Source: Prevotella sp. (lineage in GTDB: Bacteria > Bacteroidota > Bacteroidia > Bacteroidales > Bacteroidaceae). From it: a DNA stretch of 40,244 bases. A program made the translations under genes and the position numbers. Where the stretch lies: NCBI GenBank assembly GCA_016291085.1, contig JAEEVW010000032.1:1-40244 (forward strand), written 5' to 3'. Shown here piece after piece: positions 30,504 through 40,244 of the stretch. Position 1 is the stretch's first letter. Each line of letters starts with the position of its first letter. The notes beneath the pieces were generated by a model. The model did not search any database. It had not been told where the DNA came from and saw nothing but the letters and a program-made list of their open reading frames with translations.

Positions 30504-32309
30504 CTACTTCCCGTCGTACCACTCTTTCAGCACATACCAGGCTTTCTTGCGCTCGCCGCGGTCGCTGACGACGCCCTTCCTGTTATAGTAGTCCTGAATG
30601 CCGGTGAGCACGCGGCGGGGGGAACGGAAGTCCTTCAGAATCCAGGGCGTGGTACCTGCCAGGCCCTGGATTTTGTTTATCATGGCGAGGTTCTCGCGAT
30701 AAAGGTTCTCCTGGAACTCCTCGGTCCACCGCTGGTTCTTGGCACCGTGCAGGCCATACTTGGCACCACCGCCGAACTCACTGATGATGACGGGCTTGTC
30801 GTAGGGAATCTCCCATCGCATCTTCGGGGCATCGTTCACGTCGCGATACCAGCCTACGTATTGATTGAAACTGACCACGTCGACCAGTTCGTGCATATTA
30901 TCCTGCAAGCGGTTGACATAGTTCGAAGCTCCCGTCACTTCCATCGCCATCGAGATCAGGCGGGTGGAGTCCTGCGTGCGGGCATAGCGGGCCAGACGGC
31001 CTAAGAATAAGTCGCGCTCGGTGGAGTGGGGCGTCTCGTTGGCAATCGACCAAATGATGACGTTGGCACGGTTCTTGTCGCGACGAATCATGTCGGTCAA
31101 CTGTTGCTGGGCATTCTCATAGGTGGCCTCGTTCTTCCAGTCGATGGTCCAATAGCAGGGAATCTCGCTCCATACCAGGATACCCATCCTTTCGGCTTCG
31201 CGTACCATATATTCATTATGCGGATAGTGGGCCAGACGCACGTAGTTGCAACCCAGCTCCTTGGCCCATGTGAGCAGTGTGCGGGCATCGTCTGCTGAGT
31301 TGGCACGTCCGCCACCATTAGGCTTCTCTTCGTGCATGCTAATGCCCTTTAGGAATATCGGCTCGCCATTGAGCAGTATCTGTTTGCCGCGCGTCTCGAT
31401 GGTGCGGAAACCGATTTCGTCACCGATAGTCTCGCCATCCATCTCCAGTTCTACCCGATAGAGCTTGGGATTCGCAGGAGACCAAAGCGAAAGTTTAGAG
31501 TTGAGTGTTGAGAGTTGAGAGTTAATGCTACCATTGGCATCGGTTACGAACTTCTGCTTGATTTTCAGTTCGGGAATGCTCAGCGTCACCTCGCGGCCAG
31601 CCTCCTTGCGGTTCAGTTGCAAAGAGAAACTAATCTCTCTCCTCTTTCTACTCTCCACTTTCCTCTTTAACGACAGTGAATAGTCCTCGATATAGGTGGG
31701 TGAAACGTCGACGAGCAGCACGTCGCGAGTGATGCCGCCATAGTTCCACCAGTCGAAGATCTGCGTGGGCACAGCCGATGCGCTACGTTTGTTATCGACC
31801 TTCACGATAACGACATTCCGCCCCTCGTGCAACAGGTCGGTGACGTCGAAATTAAATGGTGTGAAACCGCCCACATGGTGTCCTGCCTTCTTGCCGTTCA
31901 CATACACGTGGCAGTCGTAGTTGACGGCGCCGAAGTAAAGCATTGCCCGCCGGTCGCCCTGAGGCTGGTAGTCAAAGTACCGCTGGAACCATACTGTGCC
32001 CTCGTAGAAGAACAGCCGATCGTCCTGCGTATTCCAGTCGCCAGGCACCGTCATTGTCGGAGCAGCGTCGAAGTCATATTCTATCAGGTCCTCAGGCTGC
32101 TGCGGCTTGGCATTCTGGAAGAATCCCCAGCGCGTAGGATTCATGCGGTAGTCGTAGTAGCCTTCCTCCTGCACATCCACGATGTAGTGCCAGTCGCCGT
32201 TGAGCGACATTGCCTGACGGTTTATCACGTTCGTTATCTGCGGCACGCCCTGTGCCCATGATCCCATCACTCCCGTAACGGCTAGCACCCATGTCAATAG
32301 CATTTTCAT
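30504..32309 (-). CDS. GH2 glycosidase, probable beta-glucuronidase type
   Basis: 601 residues from ATG 32309; the longer frame to 32354 lacks family support. Signal peptide KMLLTWVLAVTGVMGSWAQ. Next come the sugar-binding domain (about 25-190), the immunoglobulin-like domain (about 190-290), and the TIM barrel (about 300-600). Acid/base is Glu425 (SIANETPH) and nucleophile Glu511 (IISEFGGG). NRKG at 576-579 matches the NxK signature that contacts the glucuronate carboxylate in beta-glucuronidases, so activity on beta-glucuronides is more likely than on galactosides. Two heptamer arrays encode residues about 214-225 and 264-272. It is divergent from the fucosidase operon. Confidence 0.85.
   Translation of the reverse strand: MKMLLTWVLAVTGVMGSWAQGVPQITNVINRQAMSLNGDWHYIVDVQEEGYYDYRMNPTRWGFFQNAKPQQPEDLIEYDFDAAPTMTVPGDWNTQDDRLFFYEGTVWFQRYFDYQPQGDRRAMLYFGAVNYDCHVYVNGKKAGHHVGGFTPFNFDVTDLLHEGRNVVIVKVDNKRSASAVPTQIFDWWNYGGITRDVLLVDVSPTYIEDYSLSLKRKVESRKRREISFSLQLNRKEAGREVTLSIPELKIKQKFVTDANGSINSQLSTLNSKLSLWSPANPKLYRVELEMDGETIGDEIGFRTIETRGKQILLNGEPIFLKGISMHEEKPNGGGRANSADDARTLLTWAKELGCNYVRLAHYPHNEYMVREAERMGILVWSEIPCYWTIDWKNEATYENAQQQLTDMIRRDKNRANVIIWSIANETPHSTERDLFLGRLARYARTQDSTRLISMAMEVTGASNYVNRLQDNMHELVDVVSFNQYVGWYRDVNDAPKMRWEIPYDKPVIISEFGGGAKYGLHGAKNQRWTEEFQENLYRENLAMINKIQGLAGTTPWILKDFRSPRRVLTGIQDYYNRKGVVSDRGERKKAWYVLKEWYDGK
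31494..31521 (+). repeat. in-frame heptamer micro-array in the GH2 (glucuronidase-type) gene
   Basis: TTTAGAG, TTGAGTG, TTGAGAG, TTGAGAG in exact 7-bp register. On the coding (minus) strand it reads out as SQLSTLNSKLS, placed just before the conserved LWSP motif that ends the Ig-like domain. Confidence 0.85.
31635..31669 (+). repeat. second in-frame heptamer micro-array in the same GH2 gene
   Basis: CTCTCTC, CTCTTTC, TACTCTC, CACTTTC, CTCTTTA, five degenerate 7-bp units (consensus about CNCTYTC). They encode the basic stretch KRKVESRKRRE at the start of the Ig-like domain. Confidence 0.65.
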
Positions 32310-32364
32310 ATATCTTGTTTCTATTGCAATTATATTTCGTTTGTCGTTTGGCAAGAATTTGCTG

Positions 32365-32395
32365 CAAAGGTACGAATAAACGAGAGAAATACAAA
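32365..32395 (-). promoter_or_regulatory. promoter of the GH2 (glucuronidase-type) gene
   Basis: Minus strand: TTTG (32392-32395), a 19-nt spacer, then TACCTTTG (32365-32372). Predicted start near 32361, leader about 52 nt. Confidence 0.8.
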
Positions 32396-32443
32396 ATGAA
32401 AACTTGGTTTTATTTTATAACTTAAATACATTTGGTTTTTCGC

Positions 32444-32551
32444 TCACTTATTCGTACCATTGTCCGTGGTTTCTGAGAAGGAAAGAAAAATCGACAGTGA
32501 AATGGCTATACAGGTAACATATAGAAGAACCAGAAGACTTTCGATGCGCAT
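32444..32551 (-). CDS. possible 35-residue membrane peptide
   Basis: A short frame in the divergent gap between the GH2 and GH29 promoters. It begins MRIES and contains one hydrophobic helix (LLVLLYVTCIAISLSIFL), then a polar tail. No convincing promoter or ribosome-binding site was found, and AT-rich gaps produce such frames by chance. The frame can be extended upstream to 32659. The remaining gap sequence (32396-32607) shows nothing else definite. Confidence 0.2.
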   Translation of the reverse strand: MRIESLLVLLYVTCIAISLSIFLSFSETTDNGTNK

Positions 32552-32607
32552 CGTGAAGAATTCCGTCGTAGTAATGGGACAAAATTGATAAAATGTCGTG
32601 ATAATAT

Positions 32608-32638
32608 TTTGATAATTGTAATATTTTTCGTTACTTTG
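32608..32638 (+). promoter_or_regulatory. promoter of the GH29-GH2-GH2 operon
   Basis: TTTG (32608-32611), a 19-nt spacer, then TTACTTTG (32631-32638), one mismatch from consensus. Predicted start near 32642, leader about 21 nt to ATG 32663; upstream in-frame codons are excluded. Confidence 0.65.
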
Positions 32639-32662
32639 CAGGAAAATTTCAACTATCATTTT

Positions 32663-34423
32663 ATGAAACGACTTATTTCAACTATTACCTTATGCATAAC
32701 GGCGCTGGTGCTTTTTGCACAGCATGAGAAGCCTTGTGGCCCTGTGCCGTCAGAAAATCAGCTGCGATGGCAGGATATGGAGATGTATGCGTTTATTCAC
32801 TATTCGCTGAATACGTATACCGACCAGGAATGGGGCTATGGCAACGAAGACCCGAAGTTGTTTAATCCCTCTGATTTGGACTGTCGCCAGTGGGCGCGTG
32901 TCTGTAAGCAGGCGGGTATGAAGGGTATCATCTTCACGGCCAAGCACCATTGCGGTTTCTGCATGTGGCCTTCGAAATATACGGAGTACTCGGTGAAGAA
33001 TTCACCTTGGAAAAACGGGCAGGGCGATGTGGTGCGCGAACTGGCAGAGGCCTGTCGTGAAGAGGGCCTGGAATATGCCGTCTACTTGTCGCCGTGGGAC
33101 CGCAACCATCCTGATTACGGTCGTCCGGAATATGTCACCTACTTCCGCAACCAGCTGCGTGAACTGCTTACCAACTATGGTGAGATGTTCGAGGTGTGGT
33201 TCGATGGAGCCAATGGTGGCGACGGGTGGTATGGCGGTGCCAACGAGGTGCGCAAGATTGACCGCACGACGTACTATGAGTGGCCCGAGACCTACCGCAT
33301 GATTCGTGAACTGCAACCCAAGTGCCTTATTTGGAACGATGGCAGCGATCGTGGTGACTTGCGCTGGGTGGGCACTGAGGCTGGTAATATTGGCGAAACC
33401 AACTGGAGCTTGCTGAACGACAAGGGCGACGTGCCTTACGAACAGTTGCACTATGGGGTGGAAAACGGTAATGTGTGGTGTCCTGGTGAGACAAATACGA
33501 GCATCCGCCCGGGGTGGTTCTACCACGAGACGGAGAACGAGAACGTGAAGAGTCTGTCGAAACTGATGGATACTTATTATAAGTCGGTAGGCAGGAACTC
33601 GTGTCTGTTGCTCAATTTCCCCATTGCTCCCAACGGACGTATCCATCCTACGGACAGCTTGAGAGGTATTGCTTTCAAGAATATGATTGATGAGGTATTC
33701 AAGACCGACTTAGCAAAGAAAGCCAAGATAAAGAAGCAAGGAAAAGAAACCTTCATCACATTCAGAAAACCTACAACTTTCAACCGCTTTGTGGTAGAGG
33801 AAGACATCCGCTACGGGCAGCGCGTGAAGAAGTTCTCGCTCGAAGCCGAAGTGGATGGCAAGTTGGTACCGCTGGATGACGAGTTAGTCACTTCACACCC
33901 CTCCATGCAGGGAGGGGACGGGGGTGGGTCTCTTACCACCATCGGACATCGTCGCATCATCTGCTTCCCAACGGTCAACGCCACAAAACTGCGTTTCACC
34001 GTCCTCGATGCGAAATGCGATCCTGTCATCAAGCGCACGTCAGTCTATCTGGCACCTGAAATCACTAAGGACACTCCTGATAGCGGCGAGAAACACGCCT
34101 CGGATTACTATATCTTCTTCGGTGCAGACAAGATGATGTTTGTGACGCTGAACGACGAGTCGACCGTTACCGCATTCCGCTATCTGCCGCCACAGGATTC
34201 CCGAGAAGGACTTGTCACCCACTACCGCATCTCTGGCTCTACCGACTGGAATACGTGGGAAACGCTGGGCGAAGGCGAGTTCTCGAACATCGTCAATAAC
34301 CCCATTTGGCAAACCGTTCGTTGCAAACCCACTCGTGCGAAAATCATCCGTGTGGAGGGTCTGCGCCTGGCACAGGGCCATCGAATGGGATATAGTGATA
34401 TTGAAGTAGTAACGGAGAAATGA
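32663..34423 (+). CDS. GH29 alpha-L-fucosidase
   Basis: 586 residues with a signal peptide (about 1-20). The catalytic barrel is at about 25-360: FIHYSLNTYTDQEWGYG, TAKHHCGFCMWPS (91-104), LSPWDRNHPDYG and EVWFDGANGG, where Asp181 is the retaining nucleophile. The style (KHHCGF, WDRNHPDYG) resembles the GH29-B group that prefers alpha-1,3/1,4-fucose, but this cannot be settled by eye. The C-terminal part (about 370-586) looks like one or two beta-sandwich modules (discoidin-like). A palindromic GC-rich element encodes residues about 412-424. Probably periplasmic or surface-exposed; first gene of the operon. Confidence 0.92.
   Translation: MKRLISTITLCITALVLFAQHEKPCGPVPSENQLRWQDMEMYAFIHYSLNTYTDQEWGYGNEDPKLFNPSDLDCRQWARVCKQAGMKGIIFTAKHHCGFCMWPSKYTEYSVKNSPWKNGQGDVVRELAEACREEGLEYAVYLSPWDRNHPDYGRPEYVTYFRNQLRELLTNYGEMFEVWFDGANGGDGWYGGANEVRKIDRTTYYEWPETYRMIRELQPKCLIWNDGSDRGDLRWVGTEAGNIGETNWSLLNDKGDVPYEQLHYGVENGNVWCPGETNTSIRPGWFYHETENENVKSLSKLMDTYYKSVGRNSCLLLNFPIAPNGRIHPTDSLRGIAFKNMIDEVFKTDLAKKAKIKKQGKETFITFRKPTTFNRFVVEEDIRYGQRVKKFSLEAEVDGKLVPLDDELVTSHPSMQGGDGGGSLTTIGHRRIICFPTVNATKLRFTVLDAKCDPVIKRTSVYLAPEITKDTPDSGEKHASDYYIFFGADKMMFVTLNDESTVTAFRYLPPQDSREGLVTHYRISGSTDWNTWETLGEGEFSNIVNNPIWQTVRCKPTRAKIIRVEGLRLAQGHRMGYSDIEVVTEK
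33898..33917 (+). repeat. in-frame GC palindrome in the fucosidase gene
   Basis: CCCCTCC-ATGCAG-GGAGGGG, followed by a G-rich tail (to about 33929). The segment translates to HPSMQGGDGGGS. It resembles a dispersed palindromic element of Bacteroidetes intergenic DNA, here inside a reading frame. Confidence 0.6.
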
Positions 34424-34437
34424 AATAAATAAAAAAA

Positions 34438-36671
34438 ATGAAAAAGATTGTAGCTCTTTTCGCAGCGTTACTGATGGCTCATGCAGCCGTTGGTGCCAAT
34501 CATGGTTTAGCTCGCAAACAATTATTCGATGCCGACTGGCAATTCTCTGGGGACAGCACCAAGTGGCGGACGGTCAACCTGCCACACGACTGGAGCATTG
34601 AGTGTGACTTCGACAAGGATGCGCCTGCCGGTCACGATGGTGCCTATCTGCCAACGGGCAAAGGCTGGTACCGGAAACAGTTTAGAGTTGAGAGTTTAGA
34701 GTTGAGAGATAAAAAGATGCGCCTGTATTTCGAGGGCGTGTATATGAATGCCGAGGTCTATGTGAACGGACAGAAGGCCGGCGGTCATCCCTACGGCTAT
34801 TCCTCGTTTTTTGTGGATATCACACCCTATGTGAAGGTTGGTGAGAACGAAGTGGAGGTGCGAGTGGATAACTCGCAGCAGAAGAACTGTCGCTGGTACT
34901 CAGGTTCGGGCATCTATCGCCATGTGTGGCTGCTGACCACAGGAAAACGATACATCGACGAATGGAGCGTCAGTGTAGCTACTCCCACTATTCACCAGGT
35001 GGAAATCAAGGCCGAGGTGGTGATGGAGGACGGTTCGAGGAAACCCATCAGCAAACTCATCGACGTGGAGAATCCCCGCTTGTGGTCGCCCGAGGATCCT
35101 TACCTCTACCATACAACCATCGAGGCTGAGGGTGATGTCGTGCCCGTCACCTATGGCATCCGCACCATCGACTACTCTGCCGAGAAGGGGCTGTTGCTGA
35201 ACGGCAAACCCATCGTGCTTAATGGCGGCTGCGTACACCACGACAACGGCATCCTGGGTGCCTGCGCTTTCGACGCTGCCGAATACCGCCGTGTTCGCTT
35301 GCTTAAGAAAGCGGGGTTCAACGCTATGCGAACTTCACATAATCCGCCATCAGAGACATTCCTCAGGGCATGCGACGAACTGGGACTGCTGGTCATCGAC
35401 GAGGCTTTCGACGGATGGCGCGACAAGAAGAACACTTACGACTATTCCACGCTCATCGACCAATGGTGGCAAGAGGATATCAAGGCCATGGTTTTGCGCG
35501 ACCGCAACCACCCCAGCGTGTTCTGCTGGTCAACTGGCAACGAGGTCATCGAGCGCAAGAAGATTGAGGTGGTGAAGACCGCCCACAACCTGAATACACT
35601 CTGTCGACAGCTTGACCCACAGAAGCGTCCCGTCACTTCTGCGCTCTGTGCGTGGGATCCCGAATGGGACATCTACGACCCACTGGCAGCTGAGCACGAC
35701 ATCGTGGGCTACAACTACATGATCCACAAATCGCAGAGTGACCACGAGCGCGTGCCCAACCGTGTAATGGTGCAGACGGAGAGCTACTCGCGCGACACCT
35801 GGCGCAACTACCGCAAGGTGCAGGACGAGCCATGGGTTATCGGTGACTTTGTGTGGACAGCGATGGACTATCTTGGAGAGTCGGGCATCGGACGCTGGTA
35901 CTATGAAGGCGAGCCAGCCAAGGAACCATGGGAGGCTCCGATGTTCCCCAACCATGCAGCCTATTGTGGCGACATCGACCTCACTGGTCAGCGCAAGCCC
36001 ATCAGCCACTACCGTTCCATGCTGTGGAACCAGGATGGCGAGCAGCTCTATATGGCGGTACGTGAGCCTGACGGCTATTACGGAAAGATTCATACCACGA
36101 TGTGGAGCGTATGGCCTACCTATGAGAACTGGACATGGCCAGGACACGAGGGTAAGAACATCGACGTGGAGGTGTATTCACACTACCCACTAGTGCGTCT
36201 TTACCTGAACGACCAACTTATAGGCGAGAAAGAAGTGGCGCAGGGAATGGCTACGTTTACGCTGCCTTATCAGCCTGGTACGATCCGTGCTGAAGCTGGG
36301 GGAGAAAGTGTCATCCTGCAGACTGCCAATGAAGCCAAGGCCATCCGCCTGACAGCCGACCGCACAACCATCAAGGCAGATGGTCAGGATCTGGCGTTCA
36401 TCACCGTTGAGTTGACAGATGCCCAAGGCATCCTGAATCCCCTTGCCGCCAACGAGTTGACAGCTACCGTCAGCGGCTCAGCCAAGCTCATAGGCTTCGG
36501 CAATGCCGACATCAAGGACTGCGACCGCTACACTGACAGCACTCACAAGGCTTGGAAGGGTCGTGCCCTGCTTGTTGTCAGGAGCACAGGAAAGAAGGGT
36601 AAGGCAACGATAACCGTGCAAGGTAATGGTATGAAGTCCTCACGCATCACACTATCAACTACAGACAAATA

Positions 36672-36672
<1 letters not shown>
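34438..36672 (+). CDS. GH2 beta-galactosidase-type enzyme with DUF4982-like/Ig-like C-terminus
   Basis: A 744-residue protein with a signal peptide (about 1-19). Sugar-binding domain about 22-165 (VNLPHDWSIE, GWYRKQF), Ig-like domain about 170-240 (LWSPEDPYLY), TIM barrel about 250-540. Acid/base is Glu369 (STGNEVIE) and nucleophile Glu448 (MVQTESYS). The C-terminal part has a DUF4982-like segment (VEVYSHYPLVRLYLNDQL) and an invasin-like Ig domain (IRLTADRTTIKADGQDLAFI). A 28-bp heptamer array encodes residues 82-91. The exact sugar is uncertain. Its TAA overlaps the first ATG of a ladder leading to the LacZ-like gene. Confidence 0.9.
34681..34708 (+). repeat. in-frame heptamer micro-array in the second GH2 gene
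   Basis: TTTAGAG, TTGAGAG, TTTAGAG, TTGAGAG: a perfect 14-bp duplication made of 7-bp half-units. It translates to FRVESLELRD in the first domain, right after the conserved GWYRKQ. Confidence 0.9.
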
Positions 36673-39564
<2,892 letters not shown>

Positions 39565-39592
39565 GGATTTATTTTACTTCAAGAAGCAACGA

Positions 39593-39634
39593 GTGCAATG
39601 CTGCTCACGATCAGCAGCACTGCACAAGTGTTTT
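39593..39634 (+). terminator. terminator of the glycosidase operon
   Basis: Stem GTGC-(AAT)-GCTGCT / AGCAGC-(ACT)-GCAC around CACGATC (39593-39625), then AAGTGTTTT. Confidence 0.65.
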
Positions 39635-39635
39635 C

Positions 39636-39668
39636 AAAAAGGATTGGCCCGGAGGCCAAACCTTCTTT
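39636..39668 (-). terminator. second hairpin behind the inverted HU-HIG gene
   Basis: Minus strand: GAAGG-TTTGGCC-TCCG-GGCCAAT-CC-TTTTT. It is a near copy of the hairpins at 39684-39714 and 4205-4236. T-runs on both sides allow it to act in both directions. Confidence 0.7.
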
Positions 39669-39683
39669 CATTTTTTCATTTTA

Positions 39684-39714
39684 AAAAGGTGATGGCCCGG
39701 AGGCCAAACCTTTT
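39684..39714 (-). terminator. terminator of the inverted HU-HIG gene
   Basis: Minus strand AAAAGGT-TTGGCC-TCCG-GGCC-ATC-ACCTTTT, 3 bp after the stop. It is the same hairpin as behind the first HU-HIG gene, apart from the loop. Confidence 0.8.
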
Positions 39715-39717
39715 ACT

Positions 39718-40244
39718 TTACGCTCCTTCGAAGCCGCTGGGGTCGTTGGCACCGCCGTCGCTCTTGACGAACTGCTTGGTGGTCACCTCACTCGACTGGC
39801 CGTCCTTGATGGCGATGGCCTTCAGGGTAACCGACGAGCTCACGGTGATGGCCTCGGTGTACAGCGTGCTGCTGGCCATAGGAGTAGAGCCGTCCGAGGT
39901 GTAGCGAATCTCAGCGCCGTCAGGACCGCTCATGGTCACCTGTGTCGACGTGGTGAATGCAGCCTCACCGCCAATGGTCGGAGCCGCTACGCCAGTGGTA
40001 ATGCTGCCGCTGCCGCCGCTGTTCGAACCTCCGCTGTTGCCGCCGTTCCCTGAGCCACTGCCTCCGTTCCCACTATTAGAATCTGTGGGATCTGTGAGAT
40101 CTGTGTGACCTCCCTTGGCTGCGGCAATCTCGGCCTTGGCCTTGTCAGTCCAGGCGAACTTGGCAGACTTCTTCAGCTCTTCGCGGGTGAACTCGCCGGT
40201 CGACTGAGCCAGCAGCTTGATGGTCTTCACGGCAGGACCGGTCT
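39718..40244 (-). CDS. HU-HIG-type protein with chitobiase-like domain (5' end outside window)
   Basis: The frame is open to the right edge; the GTG at 40230 is probably internal, since codons for TGPA precede it. The visible part corresponds to the end of an HU-HIG-like domain (VKTIKLLAQSTGEFTREELKKSAKFAWTDKAKAEI), a Gly/Ser/Asn linker interrupted by the nonamer-encoded DLTDPTDSN, and the beta-sandwich. The sandwich differs from that of the gene at 3298-4206 at one residue in 84, while the HU-side part is clearly diverged. Role as for that gene: DNA binding, with a sandwich of unknown purpose. Confidence 0.85.
   Translation of the reverse strand, partial: TGPAVKTIKLLAQSTGEFTREELKKSAKFAWTDKAKAEIAAAKGGHTDLTDPTDSNSGNGGSGSGNGGNSGGSNSGGSGSITTGVAAPTIGGEAAFTTSTQVTMSGPDGAEIRYTSDGSTPMASSTLYTEAITVSSSVTLKAIAIKDGQSSEVTTKQFVKSDGGANDPSGFEGA
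40079..40105 (+). repeat. in-frame nonamer micro-array in the second HU-HIG gene
   Basis: GAATCTGTG, GGATCTGTG, AGATCTGTG (minus strand CACAGATNN type). It encodes the TDLTDPTDS stretch in the linker. It is related in style to the ACGGAT nonamers at 96-113 and 2165-2191. Confidence 0.8.

Noticed and set aside
34420..34428. Mini-frame ATG AAA TAA overlapping the fucosidase stop as a second re-initiation ladder
   Set aside because: It overlaps the stop (ATGA) but ends 9 nt before the next ATG without a further overlap, and the A-rich context makes such a frame likely by chance. Likewise the three-codon frame at 29745-29756 before rprY.

Overview
The window looks like chromosomal DNA of a Prevotella-type member of the Bacteroidales. 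The evidence is the gene content (a short primary sigma factor, an RseC-RnfBCDGEA operon, an RprX/RprY-like pair, HU-HIG and DUF4248 proteins) and promoters of the Bacteroidetes form TTTG-N19/20-TAnnTTTG. No rRNA, tRNA, CRISPR array, integrase or transposase was seen.

Layout. (1) Positions 1-5324 are an accessory block of small plus-strand genes: a Cys-rich fragment, an unknown, an HNH endonuclease, two unknowns and DUF4248. A ParE-like toxin-antitoxin pair follows on the minus strand, then an HU-HIG DNA-binding protein with a chitobiase-type C-terminal domain, a smalltalk-like peptide, a two-helix membrane protein and an M15 peptidase. (2) Positions 5332-17169 are minus-strand core genes: AddB- and AddA-like recombination nuclease-helicase, a DUF5686-like outer-membrane protein, the primary sigma factor, malic enzyme and cytidine deaminase. 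(3) Positions 17240-24442 carry a glucosaminidase/LysM protein, a conserved unknown, and the RseC-Rnf ion-pumping ferredoxin:NAD oxidoreductase operon, closed by a clear terminator. (4) Positions 24544-25438 hold L27 and L21 plus a candidate small RNA. (5) Positions 25599-30491 hold a TonB-dependent receptor and the RprX/RprY-like system. (6) Positions 30504-39564 are a glycan-degradation cluster: a GH2 enzyme with the glucuronidase NxK signature, divergent from a GH29 fucosidase-GH2-GH2 (LacZ-like) operon. No SusC/SusD pair is in view. (7) At the right edge lies a second, inverted HU-HIG/chitobiase gene, cut by the window.

The most unusual signal is a scattered set of tiny tandem arrays: 3-5 units, each array with its own 7-, 8- or 9-bp unit. 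They sit between genes, at start/stop junctions, and in frame inside enzymes. Related observations are a pair of helically phased arrays (six 10-bp units, then three 21-bp units with A-tracts) upstream of the HU-HIG gene, and an octamer array that builds an overlapping stop/start ladder leading into the LacZ-like gene. A well-formed orphan promoter and terminator upstream of rplU predict a roughly 100-nt RNA. Two genes have a -7 box so close to the start codon that their mRNAs should be leaderless.

All calls come from reading the sequence and from remembered family motifs; no database search was run.
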